In this document: positions 38,685-47,658 of the stretch, one piece after another
How positions within the stretch are numbered: position 1 is the first letter of the stretch
How the letters are laid out: each line of letters opens with the position of its first letter
Translations under genes and position numbers: made by a program
Source: Stentor roeselii
Lineage: Eukaryota; Ciliophora; Heterotrichea; Heterotrichida; Stentoridae
NCBI GenBank assembly: GCA_006503475.1
Contig: RSEH01000022.1
Coordinates: 62,001-126,000, forward strand
Length of the DNA: 64,000 nucleotides
Direction of reading: 5' to 3'
Notes under the pieces: generated by a model
Database searches by the model: none
What the model was told of the DNA's origin: nothing
The model's input: only the letters and a program-made list of their open reading frames with translations

Positions 38685-41348
38685 ATGTCTAAAAGTTTGA
38701 GTTTACCATTGCTTCCCCCTTCAGTAAAGAGTAAGAATACGAGCTTGATACAGCCGGTAAACACTAGATCACTTGGGATGTCACCGAACTTGATGCCGAC
38801 GGGCACTATTTACAATTTCTACCTGAAACCTTCTCGAGAAGTAAAAAAGCGGGGTTCAATTGAATTCTACCCTGGTTCTGTAGGCCCCAGGGCAAAGTTA
38901 GACTTCAACCAAACCTACAAAAACCGTTTAAAAATCACAGACAGAAACAGTTTCGAAAAACTCGAATCCAGTCCATCAGCCGCATATTTAGAAGTAGTCG
39001 ACAAGAAGCACCTAAGGCCGATGGCTTTCGGAATCGTCAGAAACACTGGAAAAGAGTCAGAGTTCAACGCACAAGGACTAAGCATGGGTGACAACTACGC
39101 ACAAGCAATATCCGAAGGTATAAAACAATGCAAATCAATAGAAAAAGTAAACCTAAAAGACAACCGTCTCTCAGAAAAAGGTCTCACATCAATTCTCGGC
39201 AAGTTAGAAATAAACAAAATCAAATACCTCTGCCTTTCCGACAATCACATCAGTTTAAAAGTAGTTCAACAAATCTCTGAAATCCTTCTCGACCCAAAGT
39301 GCAACATTCGCCACCTAATCCTTGAAAGTACAAAAATAACAGACCAAGCAGGAGTTTTCATCTACGAAGCCCTCGCCCTTAACAACTCAGTCACTCGTCT
39401 CAGCCTTGCAAGAAACTCTTTGACAGAAGCTTCTTGTAAAACTTTAGGTTCAATGTTAAGTCTTAACCACGTATTAAAAAAACTTGATCTTCATTGGAAC
39501 CAGTTGAAAGCCTCAGGAATTTTAGAGATTTTCGAAGGACTTCAAAAGAACTGTAAATTGAAAGAACTTGACTTGTCGTGGAATTTGATGAGTCGTGGTC
39601 TTGATGAAGTCAGTACTCGTAGAATTGCTGAGATTTTAACGGGACTTGGAAAATTGAAACATTTGGATCTTAGCTCTAATTATCTTGGAGCTAATAGTTG
39701 TGCTGTTTTAGCTGAGGGGCTTAGGGATAATCATGTTTTGCTTGGAATTCATATGCTTGGAAATGATTGCAGGGTTGATAGTCGTGGATTTGTTCATGCT
39801 GATAAGTATGTAAGTAAAGTCGAACAAGGACATATCAAAAATAGAATCTTTGCTGATAAGAAACCAAAAAGTTTTCATTGTAATAACTGCTGGCTTTGTG
39901 AAGATTGGGTTGAAACTACCTTTGAGTGGACTGGAGAAGCTAGTGAACCTGTTTGTATTCATTTGGAATGTGATGAGTTTCAACCTGATCTTATGATTAG
40001 GAATCAGAATGGAAAGTATTCGGTTACTAGAGTTGTACCTGCTGGAAAAGTCAGGTTTTTCTTCTCGGTTAACTTGGTTATTGTTAAGGCTAAGGATTTT
40101 GGGGTTGTTAAACTTGGAATTCCTGTTGAAAAAGAAATTGTTTTTTGGAATGCTGTGAAAATTAATTTGTTTATCACGAATGTGAACCAAATGGAAGTAA
40201 CTGGCCCCTGCTACAACATGCGAGACCAGTTCAAGACTTTGCCTAGGATGCCAAAACTAATCTTTAAGCCTCCAAAAACCGACCTAGAAAAGATTCCATG
40301 GTCAATAAATATCTCTTTATTCAAAAGATACAAACTAGACGACCAAGAAACCCTAGACGAATGTTTCGAATTCGACTGGACACACTCAAGAATCCCAAAA
40401 ATGATAAAAAAAGAAAAAAACCTAGAAGACCTAAAAAAAACCCTTCAAAACTACTACCCAATAATCCGAGAATCCTACAAAACCTTATCATCATATTCAG
40501 GAGGCGACCTTCCCTGCATCGGGACGAACACAATGACAGACCTTTTAAGCACCTGCAAAGTTTTCGACCAAAACTACTCAATAACCGACTTCGGAGTGAA
40601 CTGGAACACAGTCCTCGTCCAAACCGTGAAAAACCAACAATTTAACCCAGGAAACGCTTTGATTCGTTACGAGTTCCTCGAAATCCTTGTTCGAATCGCA
40701 TTCGACAAATACTGCCGAACGAAATTAACATCAACTCTAACTGAAGCACTAAATTTTCTCTTCCAAAATCATCTGATCGACAAGTTCCAAGGCCTTCGTT
40801 CAGATGAATGGCGACTTTCAAAATACCGAGTCGAAATAACAGACGTTACTTTAAAAGCTCATAAAGCCCTCTTCGATGCACTTTATAAAAAGTTCTCAGG
40901 TCGCAAGTCAATGCCCGGGCAAAAGTCTTTCATGAGCATTGAAGAGTTTCGAGATATTTGCAATGGAGCTGGACTTGTCACTGATACTTTTTCCACGAGG
41001 GAGATCGATGTTTGTTTTTACCAGGCGATGATGACGCAGGTTGACGAGTTGTTCTGCAAGAGACACACAGAAATGAATTATGTTGAATTTTTAGAGGCGA
41101 TTACTCGAGTTTGTGACATGGCTTCGATTTTTAGGGTTGATTATGAAGGCATTTCTCACGGTGGACTGGAACTTTCACTTCAAGAAAAAATTGAAAATGG
41201 TTGTCGTTTGTTGTTGAACATCTGTCCTGTTAATGTTCAGGAGACTTTTACCTTCCCGACTGAAAAAACTTATGAAAAATTGATGTTTAAGCCGAAAGGG
41301 AGCTTGTTGAGGTCTACGACTTTGAATTTACTTGATGTTAGTTACTAA
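38685..41348 (+). CDS. Leucine-rich-repeat protein with cysteine motif and helical C-terminus
   Basis: 887 aa, ATG at 38685. Residues about 120-360 are RNI-type LRRs (IEKVNLKDNRLSEKGL, VTRLSLARNSLTEASC, LKELDLSWN, LKHLDLSSNYLGANS). Next comes a CNNCWLCEDW motif leading a beta-rich region, then a helical C-terminus where the stretch near 780-840 (SIEEFRDICNGAG, MNYVEFLEAITRV) resembles EF-hand-like helices without clear calcium loops. Such LRR plus 'CWLCEGW' proteins are familiar from ciliates and may be axonemal or cortical; this is inference. Its stop overlaps the convergent neighbour by 4 nt. Confidence 0.82.
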   Translation: MSKSLSLPLLPPSVKSKNTSLIQPVNTRSLGMSPNLMPTGTIYNFYLKPSREVKKRGSIEFYPGSVGPRAKLDFNQTYKNRLKITDRNSFEKLESSPSAAYLEVVDKKHLRPMAFGIVRNTGKESEFNAQGLSMGDNYAQAISEGIKQCKSIEKVNLKDNRLSEKGLTSILGKLEINKIKYLCLSDNHISLKVVQQISEILLDPKCNIRHLILESTKITDQAGVFIYEALALNNSVTRLSLARNSLTEASCKTLGSMLSLNHVLKKLDLHWNQLKASGILEIFEGLQKNCKLKELDLSWNLMSRGLDEVSTRRIAEILTGLGKLKHLDLSSNYLGANSCAVLAEGLRDNHVLLGIHMLGNDCRVDSRGFVHADKYVSKVEQGHIKNRIFADKKPKSFHCNNCWLCEDWVETTFEWTGEASEPVCIHLECDEFQPDLMIRNQNGKYSVTRVVPAGKVRFFFSVNLVIVKAKDFGVVKLGIPVEKEIVFWNAVKINLFITNVNQMEVTGPCYNMRDQFKTLPRMPKLIFKPPKTDLEKIPWSINISLFKRYKLDDQETLDECFEFDWTHSRIPKMIKKEKNLEDLKKTLQNYYPIIRESYKTLSSYSGGDLPCIGTNTMTDLLSTCKVFDQNYSITDFGVNWNTVLVQTVKNQQFNPGNALIRYEFLEILVRIAFDKYCRTKLTSTLTEALNFLFQNHLIDKFQGLRSDEWRLSKYRVEITDVTLKAHKALFDALYKKFSGRKSMPGQKSFMSIEEFRDICNGAGLVTDTFSTREIDVCFYQAMMTQVDELFCKRHTEMNYVEFLEAITRVCDMASIFRVDYEGISHGGLELSLQEKIENGCRLLLNICPVNVQETFTFPTEKTYEKLMFKPKGSLLRSTTLNLLDVSY

Positions 41349-41710
41349 ATAAAATCTTCTTCGTCGTCTTCGTCTTCTTCGTAGTCTTTTAGGTATTGGC
41401 TTGACATGTATCCGTCTAAATCGTGAATGCTTTTTATTCCCACAATATGAAGCAGGCCGTAGTAGTACATGTGAAGAGATATCGTCGAGTATACCAAAGA
41501 AACTATCAGCGCTGTACCGAATAAGGAACCTGAAGATTTACCCTCTAGTTTTAACACCCTCGTATGGAATGAACAAAATCTTTTGAATAAACGGTCTGAA
41601 CAGTATATCGTTGTAGGAACTAGAAACATGAAGCCTGTTAATAAACCGGAATAGAAAGGCCAGTTTGGATTTAAAACTGGTCTTTCTTTTTTAGACATAT
41701 TTAGGTCCAT
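41345..41710 (-). CDS. Small two-TM protein
   Basis: 121 aa, ATG at 41710, TAG stop overlapping the TAA of the LRR gene by four bases. Two hydrophobic segments are visible: FYSGLLTGFMFLVPTTIY and LFGTALIVSLVYSTISLHMYYYG. The C-terminus is highly acidic (DYEEDEDDEEDFI). The family is not recognised. The start is 15 nt from the divergent MIOS-like gene. Confidence 0.7.
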   Translation of the reverse strand: MDLNMSKKERPVLNPNWPFYSGLLTGFMFLVPTTIYCSDRLFKRFCSFHTRVLKLEGKSSGSLFGTALIVSLVYSTISLHMYYYGLLHIVGIKSIHDLDGYMSSQYLKDYEEDEDDEEDFI

Positions 41711-41725
41711 TATTCGTTGATTTTT

Positions 41726-43030
41726 ATGAGCTATTTTTCTGGAGTTCGTAATCGACTGTGGAGTAATGAAAGAGGTTCAAAAGGAGATACAGAAAAAATC
41801 ACCCCATCCGATTCCCTGCTAATCTCACGTCTAGAAGACGGTTACAGTTTCGTGACAACCGGAAACACATCAAAAAACATAGAAATCAGCAAAAAATACA
41901 AACTAGGTTTTATCTGGTCCTGGCTAAACAACAACGACAACTTCGAAGGTATTCTTCAAATCCTATCAGAAACGAAATCCCAAAGCAAAACCCGAAACAG
42001 TTACACATTTTACACAAGTCCAAACCGCAATTCAGTCCTTTCAATGCTAAACTGGCCAGAGCTGGACCGTTACAAGTCCTCATCGTTAAGAGACCGATCA
42101 AGTTACACCCCGATAAGAGCCTTGTTGATTTCTCTCTGCAACTTCGACCTTCCATCGTCACTCGAATATTTAAAAGAACTGAAACATCAGGAGCCAGTTC
42201 TTTATTCAGTCCTCAAGTCTTTTTCCTTTGACAACAAGTCATCGATTTCTAAGTTCTCGGGCCAGTTGAGTTACTCGTTTTCTTCATATGTCTCTGCCAT
42301 TTTTCTCTTCTTGTCAGGCAATGACTTGACGAAGATCACTGAAAAATTACCCTTCCCGGATAATGTTGCTTTCGCGTGTATTTTTCTTCCTGATCAGCAG
42401 TTGAAAAATGTTTTGAGAAAATTAGCTGAAACTTATCGAGTTGCTGGAGATTTGAATGGAGTTATTATATCTGGATTTGATACGTCTGGTGTTGAAACTA
42501 TGGAAAAGTTCTTTGAAAATACTGAAGATATTCAGACTGTCGCTTTAATTGCGATGACGTGCCGATCCCTGAATCTTCCTCGTTTTCAAGAGTGGATAAC
42601 AGCTTACAAATCCAGACTAAACCAGCTAGAGCTCTGGCCTTTCAGAGCGAAACTCGAAATGGACGAGCGTAAAGTATTTCGAATGCAGCAAGACCAATAC
42701 AAAACCAGCCGTTGTTGGATATGTCAGACCCCTTTAACAAGTCAAGTTCAAGAAACCGAAGGTTGGGTAGAAAAGGACATCGGTAAAAAATTCATAAACA
42801 TATGCGAGAACTGTCCAGGTTCCAACAACAACCTTTGCTGTTCCGTCTGTTTAAACCCGTACCAGGTGTTAACAGTTTCCCAATTCGACCAAGAGCGTTC
42901 AGAGGACTGGTTCGTTTGGTGCGAAAGTTGCAATCACGGGGGCCACGCCGAGCACCTCGCAGCATGGTTCCAAGATTTCAAGACCTGCCCAGTCGTGAGT
43001 TGTAGATGTCGATGCGATTTGATTGCTTAA
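41726..43030 (+). CDS. MIOS: MIOS-like GATOR2 subunit lacking the WD40 propeller
   Basis: 434 aa, ATG at 41726 (429 if candidate intron 42674-42688 is real). Residues about 40-320 follow the MIOS alpha-solenoid (DNVAFACIFLPDQQL, AGDLNGVIISGF, TEDIQTVALIAM). The C-terminus is the MIOS zinc/RING module: CWICQTPL, CENCPG, CCSVCLNP, WFVWCESCNHGGHAEH, CPVVSCRCRC. MIOS belongs to GATOR2, which relays amino-acid supply to TORC1 at the lysosome. The N-terminal propeller, about half of the animal protein, is absent, and the upstream DNA is another gene, so it is not simply missed in an intron. Confidence 0.88.
   Translation: MSYFSGVRNRLWSNERGSKGDTEKITPSDSLLISRLEDGYSFVTTGNTSKNIEISKKYKLGFIWSWLNNNDNFEGILQILSETKSQSKTRNSYTFYTSPNRNSVLSMLNWPELDRYKSSSLRDRSSYTPIRALLISLCNFDLPSSLEYLKELKHQEPVLYSVLKSFSFDNKSSISKFSGQLSYSFSSYVSAIFLFLSGNDLTKITEKLPFPDNVAFACIFLPDQQLKNVLRKLAETYRVAGDLNGVIISGFDTSGVETMEKFFENTEDIQTVALIAMTCRSLNLPRFQEWITAYKSRLNQLELWPFRAKLEMDERKVFRMQQDQYKTSRCWICQTPLTSQVQETEGWVEKDIGKKFINICENCPGSNNNLCCSVCLNPYQVLTVSQFDQERSEDWFVWCESCNHGGHAEHLAAWFQDFKTCPVVSCRCRCDLIA
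42674..42688 (+). other. Candidate 15-nt intron in the MIOS-like gene
   Basis: GTATTTCGAATGCAG fits the consensus exactly (A10, C13) and is in frame without a stop. It would remove VFRMQ just before the first zinc-binding CWIC. No conserved spacing decides the case. Confidence 0.45.
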
Positions 43031-43034
43031 GTCC

Positions 43035-43964
43035 TTAATTATTAAAACGTCCTATCAAATCGGTAAAGCTGAAATTTTTTAGAACTTTCCATTTTTCTTC
43101 ACATGATTCACTGTGACTGTTGTTGAAACAACAGTTAAAGTAAAAACGATTGCAGAGCTCTTTGCAGGTTTTTCCTTCAAATAAAGAAAAAATGTATAGC
43201 TTGAAGGATTCTCGGTATATCAAATCGCTGAATAACTCGAAAACGTAGCTGTTGTTGTAAGTCTTTGCTTCTTTCTCGTTTCCTTCACGTTTTGATTGAG
43301 CTTCTGTCATTGGACCACTGGCTGTGCAGGAGATTTGACTTAGAGTAGAGAAATTAGTTTTTAAATGCTTTTGGAAGAGACTTTCTGCTTTTGAAGATGT
43401 TGTTTTAGGATTTGCTAACTTTCTGATTGTTTTTTTCCATGATCGGATGAGTTTTGTTCGAAAGTATTCTTTTTTTGGACAGTCCCGGGTCTTTTTTTTT
43501 TCACCGTTTTTGCCTTTTTTCATGTTGCTGTTTGGGTTGTCGGTGAATAGAAGAAGAGGATTGTTTTTGCTACGGTTTTTGGATTTTAGCTTTTCGGTTA
43601 ATGGATAGATTTGATTGTTTTTTGTTTCTTCTATATCTCCTTGGTGAGGGTTTTCAGTGTTTCCGTGTGTTGGCTTTTCAGGGTCTTGGATAAAGTCTAG
43701 GTCTTCGAAACCCAGGTTGATGTGGTTTTGGAAAGTGTTTGGTGCTTGGTAGTCGTTGAATGAATATTGCTCTATATCATCTAAAAATATACCCTCAAAT
43801 AAATAACCTGACTGATTTTTTTTATTTTTTCCTTCTTCTTCATCGTTTTTCACTTTATCTTCAACAAAGTCTTTAGTGATGAAGTCTGAAATCGATTCAG
43901 AATCATCAAAAACCTCTGAGTAAATACCTGAGCATTCTCCATTCTCATAAGTAAGAGACGACAT
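43035..43964 (-). CDS. Unknown protein with basic middle and cysteine-bearing C-terminus
   Basis: 309 aa, ATG at 43964. The first third is acidic and disordered. A basic stretch (about 130-190) contains KSKNRSKNN and KKGKNGEKKK. The last 80 residues are ordered and helical, with cysteines in FEGKTCKELCNRFYFNCCF and SESCEEKWKVL. No family is recognised; the mix of basic linker and small C-terminal domain could suit a nuclear protein, but this is a guess. Only 4 nt separate its stop from that of the MIOS-like gene. Confidence 0.6.
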   Translation of the reverse strand: MSSLTYENGECSGIYSEVFDDSESISDFITKDFVEDKVKNDEEEGKNKKNQSGYLFEGIFLDDIEQYSFNDYQAPNTFQNHINLGFEDLDFIQDPEKPTHGNTENPHQGDIEETKNNQIYPLTEKLKSKNRSKNNPLLLFTDNPNSNMKKGKNGEKKKTRDCPKKEYFRTKLIRSWKKTIRKLANPKTTSSKAESLFQKHLKTNFSTLSQISCTASGPMTEAQSKREGNEKEAKTYNNSYVFELFSDLIYRESFKLYIFSLFEGKTCKELCNRFYFNCCFNNSHSESCEEKWKVLKNFSFTDLIGRFNN

Positions 43965-44034
43965 TTATAGAAATTTGAAGCTGTACCTTTAAACTATTAG
44001 AGAAAAACTCCAGAGTTTATTAATTCAAAAAAAG

Positions 44035-45705
44035 TTAAAATTTTGCCGCATCAAAAAGAAAGCCTAAAAACGGGCTTCCCATCAAAGGGTTGAAATGAAA
44101 ACCCGTTTTTTCTTCACTTTTCTTGATTTCAAGTTCTTGAATATTCAGCCTTGTAAAAGGCTTTCCATATAAAAACGATCCTTTTGCCTTAAACGCTAAA
44201 AAATACTCAACAGATTCCATCAAACTGACTTTCCTATTGAAAAAAATATCATTTTGGTCATCTTTAAGTTCACCTAAATACTCGTATTCAAAGATCACAG
44301 CAGAGTTATCACGAATAGAAATCCAAACAGGTGAAGAAGAAACTGCCTTTACTAGCGAATCTTTATATTTAAAAACACTTCCAGCGAAAACAATTCCAAG
44401 TAAAACCATGGCGGTTTTTAACTTGAAACAGAACCGAAATTCCTCCTCATTTTCAATTCGAAGTACTTTTGAACCTGGAGATTTATTCGAAAATTCAGCG
44501 AAAAGAAGGACTTTCCGAATTTTCCTTTCTTCAGTTGAAAAAAATAACATCTGAGAAATTTCTTGAATTAATTCATAAAGGTCTTGGGCTTTCAGTAATC
44601 TCGCAAATTTCAATCTTTTTAATAACCAAGGAGAAAGGATCAGGTTCCTTTCCTTTAAATTCTCAAAAAGCATTTCACAATAACTATGAAAAACCAAGAA
44701 AAACACACTAAAATCATTACTAATCCCTTCAGACCTTTCAGATATTTCCAAATGTTCATCAATACCTTCCCTTTTTCCAAAACACTCCAAGCAAAAAACA
44801 TCACAATCAAAAACCCTGAACCATTGCACAATTTTTTTATGAACCTTACAAAAAACCTGTGAAAAATTTCTAAGCCCTTCATTTTTTTCACAAACTTTGT
44901 AAAACTTCTCAAATAAAAATCCACAATTCGAGCAAGTTCCATTTTTTAAATGTTTTTCACAAGCCAAATGACCACAAGCGAGTTTAAAAACTTTTTCAGT
45001 AGTCGTGACTAAAGAATGTGGATCTCTCGATGCAAAGCACATCAAATGATTGATCCTCATTCTTTCAATATATTCCGAAGTCAATTCAAACTGTGAGTTG
45101 CAAATTTTACATCTTTGAACCTGAGAAATCGAGCAAGTGATGCAAATAAAATGATTACAACTTGTTTTTACTCCAGTTTTTCTACCGACTGACAAAAGGT
45201 CACAACATGAGCAGCATCGAAATGATTTGATTATTTTTTCACTGAGAAGGTTTTGGACGTGGATGTACTTTGCGTGAATTGGAAGATTGATGAATGAAGA
45301 CTTGTATTCGAATTTTGTTAGGAAAGAGGCTGATAGGGTTTTCAGTAAGTTTAAATAAAAATCGTGAAGTTCGGACTCGGTTGATACCTGGTGACTGTTG
45401 GTTGAGGGTAGTGTGCAGGATGAACATTTGAGAAAAGTACTTGAAAAGAGGATTGGGGCGTGAAAGGATTCACAGTCACTTATTTGCATTGGGTTTTGAA
45501 GTTTAAAGATTAGTGATGAGGAAGATTGTAAGTGATTTCGAGATGATGAACTGAAAATCCACTTTCTTGTTTCTGGAGGGATTAGATGCTTGATTTGTAA
45601 GTAGTTTGATTGGATGAAAGAGTTTAGAGATGATCGAGAAGGCTTTCGTGAAGGTCCTGATTGATTTAAAGGAATGAACTTGTCTATACCTTTAAGATCT
45701 TGCAT
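44035..45705 (-). CDS. RING-type zinc finger protein with possible PHR-like C-terminal domain
   Basis: 556 aa, ATG at 45705. Near 178-222 is a RING-like cluster (CCSCCDLL, CNHFICITC, CKIC), followed by a second zinc-binding stretch (LACGHLACEKH, CSNC) and a third (CKVH, CDVFCLEC), together like RING plus B-box. The final 150 residues form a beta-rich domain starting FCFKLKTAMVLLGIVFAG, reminiscent of PHR domains of ubiquitin ligases. An E3 ubiquitin ligase role is inferred from RING architecture; the PHR match is tentative. Confidence 0.62.
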   Translation of the reverse strand: MQDLKGIDKFIPLNQSGPSRKPSRSSLNSFIQSNYLQIKHLIPPETRKWIFSSSSRNHLQSSSSLIFKLQNPMQISDCESFHAPILFSSTFLKCSSCTLPSTNSHQVSTESELHDFYLNLLKTLSASFLTKFEYKSSFINLPIHAKYIHVQNLLSEKIIKSFRCCSCCDLLSVGRKTGVKTSCNHFICITCSISQVQRCKICNSQFELTSEYIERMRINHLMCFASRDPHSLVTTTEKVFKLACGHLACEKHLKNGTCSNCGFLFEKFYKVCEKNEGLRNFSQVFCKVHKKIVQWFRVFDCDVFCLECFGKREGIDEHLEISERSEGISNDFSVFFLVFHSYCEMLFENLKERNLILSPWLLKRLKFARLLKAQDLYELIQEISQMLFFSTEERKIRKVLLFAEFSNKSPGSKVLRIENEEEFRFCFKLKTAMVLLGIVFAGSVFKYKDSLVKAVSSSPVWISIRDNSAVIFEYEYLGELKDDQNDIFFNRKVSLMESVEYFLAFKAKGSFLYGKPFTRLNIQELEIKKSEEKTGFHFNPLMGSPFLGFLFDAAKF

Positions 45706-46017
45706 TTCTTTAGAATAAAATTAGAGATTTTTTTCCAGAAGATTTATATTTTCCGATTTTCTACAAACCCTCTGAAATTCTTTACTTTTCAAAGAAAAAC
45801 CAAGTCTCCTCCACTATAAAACTTTTAATACCTAAATAATTTTTAAAATTTCTAATTCCTCTCAAATTCCCATTTCAAACAATCCAAAATCCTCTCAAAA
45901 GAAATTTCCTACTCCCCATCAACAACCAACTAAAAAATCCTCAAAGCTAAAAAATTCTAAACTTTTCTAAACCTTCAACAATTTGAAAAATCCAGGTCTT
46001 GAACCATAGACCGATTC
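45706..46017. other. A/C-rich spacer, no gene seen
   Basis: 312 bp between the RING gene start and a small doubtful ORF. It is strikingly poor in G on the plus strand. There is no repeat or RNA gene that I can support. Confidence 0.55.
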
Positions 46018-46278
46018 TTATTCAAACCGATTCTCTGATCTTCTGACACTTTCCAAACGAAGGATTGATTTATTAATAACTCCTAAAACAAGGACAAAAG
46101 ATTGAAATAAAATACAAGCAAAATGAGCGATTTCTTTCATTTCGATCAGTGGCTGCAACAACAGCTGCTTCGATTTCAGAGGGGTTAATGACTGGGATGC
46201 TTTGAGAGCTGACAGAGTCTGAAGAGTCATTAGCCGGTACTCGAACATTGGGTGAAATATTTCGATTTCTTCTGTCAT
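46018..46278 (-). CDS. Possible small protein, 86 aa
   Basis: An open frame from an ATG at 46278 to TAA. It contains one hydrophobic stretch (IAHFACILFQSFVLVLGVI) and a basic end. It lies alone in an 800-bp gap between divergent genes, which is where a small gene could fit. No family is recognised and chance cannot be excluded. Confidence 0.3.
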   Translation of the reverse strand: MTEEIEIFHPMFEYRLMTLQTLSALKASQSLTPLKSKQLLLQPLIEMKEIAHFACILFQSFVLVLGVINKSILRLESVRRSENRFE

Positions 46279-46491
46279 TTTCAAGCTTTTTGAGGATCTC
46301 GTTTTTCTAGTTAGTGGTTACTGAAGGAAGTTTCATTGTTTTCGCTGTGTTCAAGTTCATAATGCAAGCTTGTTTATATTCTTATAATTATGTCTATTAT
46401 AGGAAATTATTTTGATAAGAAAGGAGAAAAAGAAGGGAATTTGGAGGGTTTATGGATAGCAGATGGTTTTTTTGGTAGATTGTGATTATAA

Positions 46492-47646
46492 ATGAATAAA
46501 GCTGTTTGGATTAGTCAATTGCAAATGTTCTGCAGTTTTGAAAAGGTAAAAAATACTAAATGTGGGAGTGGTCAGTGCTTGTTTTACTATCTTGATGATT
46601 GTCTAAAAAACATTCCAGAACAGATCAAAATAGTATCTGGAGCATTTTCAACAAACTTATCTACGAATTTAGAAAAATTCCTAGAACTTTTCAAACTTCA
46701 TGAATCCGAGAACAATCATGATTCAATTCAACAAAATGGTTTTACCGACGATCTCTTCAACTTAAAAATCAAAAAGACCTTCTCCTGCATCTCCACTTCT
46801 CAAACTTCAGAATATTTTTATTTCATCATCGAGAACTCCTCTTTATTTGATCCGAATAAAAACCTAAAACCTTATTTCACAGGATTTTTTTGTGAAAACT
46901 GCCAAAATTTCCATCAAGATTCTTTAAAAGTAGAGAAAATCCCAACTCATATTTTCATAATTCTCAACAGCAAGAATAACCCTCTGACCCTAGAAAATTT
47001 GAAAACTTTCCAAAACATTCCACTGACATTAACAAGTGATTACTTCCCCTTCCTAGAAAATCCTCAAAATCTCCATCTTTCAGGAATGATTCTCTCAAAT
47101 TCTGAGTCCAACTTTTCCATTCACTTAAACAAAAACCGTCTCTGGGACATTCCTTATTTAAATGCCCAAGACTGCTCTTTATTCGACTTGATTCACGACT
47201 TCACCCAAGGTGGTTTCTACCCAATTCAACTTCTTTACAGTAAAACTTCCCGAGGTTCATTTAAGATAAGTTCAAAGGCATGGCAATTAGCGACTTCAAA
47301 AGTGATTTTAACTAAAAAGCTCAGAACTTTTTCATGTGGAAAAATCAGAGAAGAAGATTGTCTCTGTTGTTCTTCAATCTCTTCCCTCGGCTGGAGATGT
47401 TCATGCGGAAAGACCAGTCACTTCTCATTCTGTAAATGCGGAAACTTCATCTCAAAATGTCCGAAATGCAAAAATTTCAACTTTTCCATAACCTGCAAAG
47501 AATGCGGCGATGAAGAGCACCTAAAGTCCTCTTCAACCTCCTCAGTTCCCACCTGTTCCATCTGCGGGTCACCCTGGGAAAGTTCTTTAAAAATCTGCAG
47601 AACTTGTCTAAACCCTGACCCTTCTATCTTCCTGATTAGCGATTAA
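46492..47646 (+). CDS. Zinc-ribbon protein with a degenerate USP-like domain
   Basis: 384 aa, ATG at 46492. The N-terminal 270 residues faintly follow a ubiquitin-specific protease fold: a CENC pair in the middle, PTHIFIILN (compare 'P.hLiI.L'), and an end near LHLSGMILS ... NRLWDIPY ... FYPIQLLYSK. I see neither the catalytic cysteine box nor the histidine, so if related it is a pseudoenzyme. The C-terminal 110 residues carry several CxxC ribbons (CLCC, CSCG, CKCG, CPKC, CKECG, CSICG, CRTC). It ends 12 nt before the next gene on the same strand. Confidence 0.5.
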   Translation: MNKAVWISQLQMFCSFEKVKNTKCGSGQCLFYYLDDCLKNIPEQIKIVSGAFSTNLSTNLEKFLELFKLHESENNHDSIQQNGFTDDLFNLKIKKTFSCISTSQTSEYFYFIIENSSLFDPNKNLKPYFTGFFCENCQNFHQDSLKVEKIPTHIFIILNSKNNPLTLENLKTFQNIPLTLTSDYFPFLENPQNLHLSGMILSNSESNFSIHLNKNRLWDIPYLNAQDCSLFDLIHDFTQGGFYPIQLLYSKTSRGSFKISSKAWQLATSKVILTKKLRTFSCGKIREEDCLCCSSISSLGWRCSCGKTSHFSFCKCGNFISKCPKCKNFNFSITCKECGDEEHLKSSSTSSVPTCSICGSPWESSLKICRTCLNPDPSIFLISD

Positions 47647-47658
47647 ACTAATAAATTA

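Noticed and set aside
39328-39342. 15-mer GTACAAAAATAACAG inside the LRR gene
   Set aside because: Position 10 is T, and removal would destroy a leucine-rich repeat.
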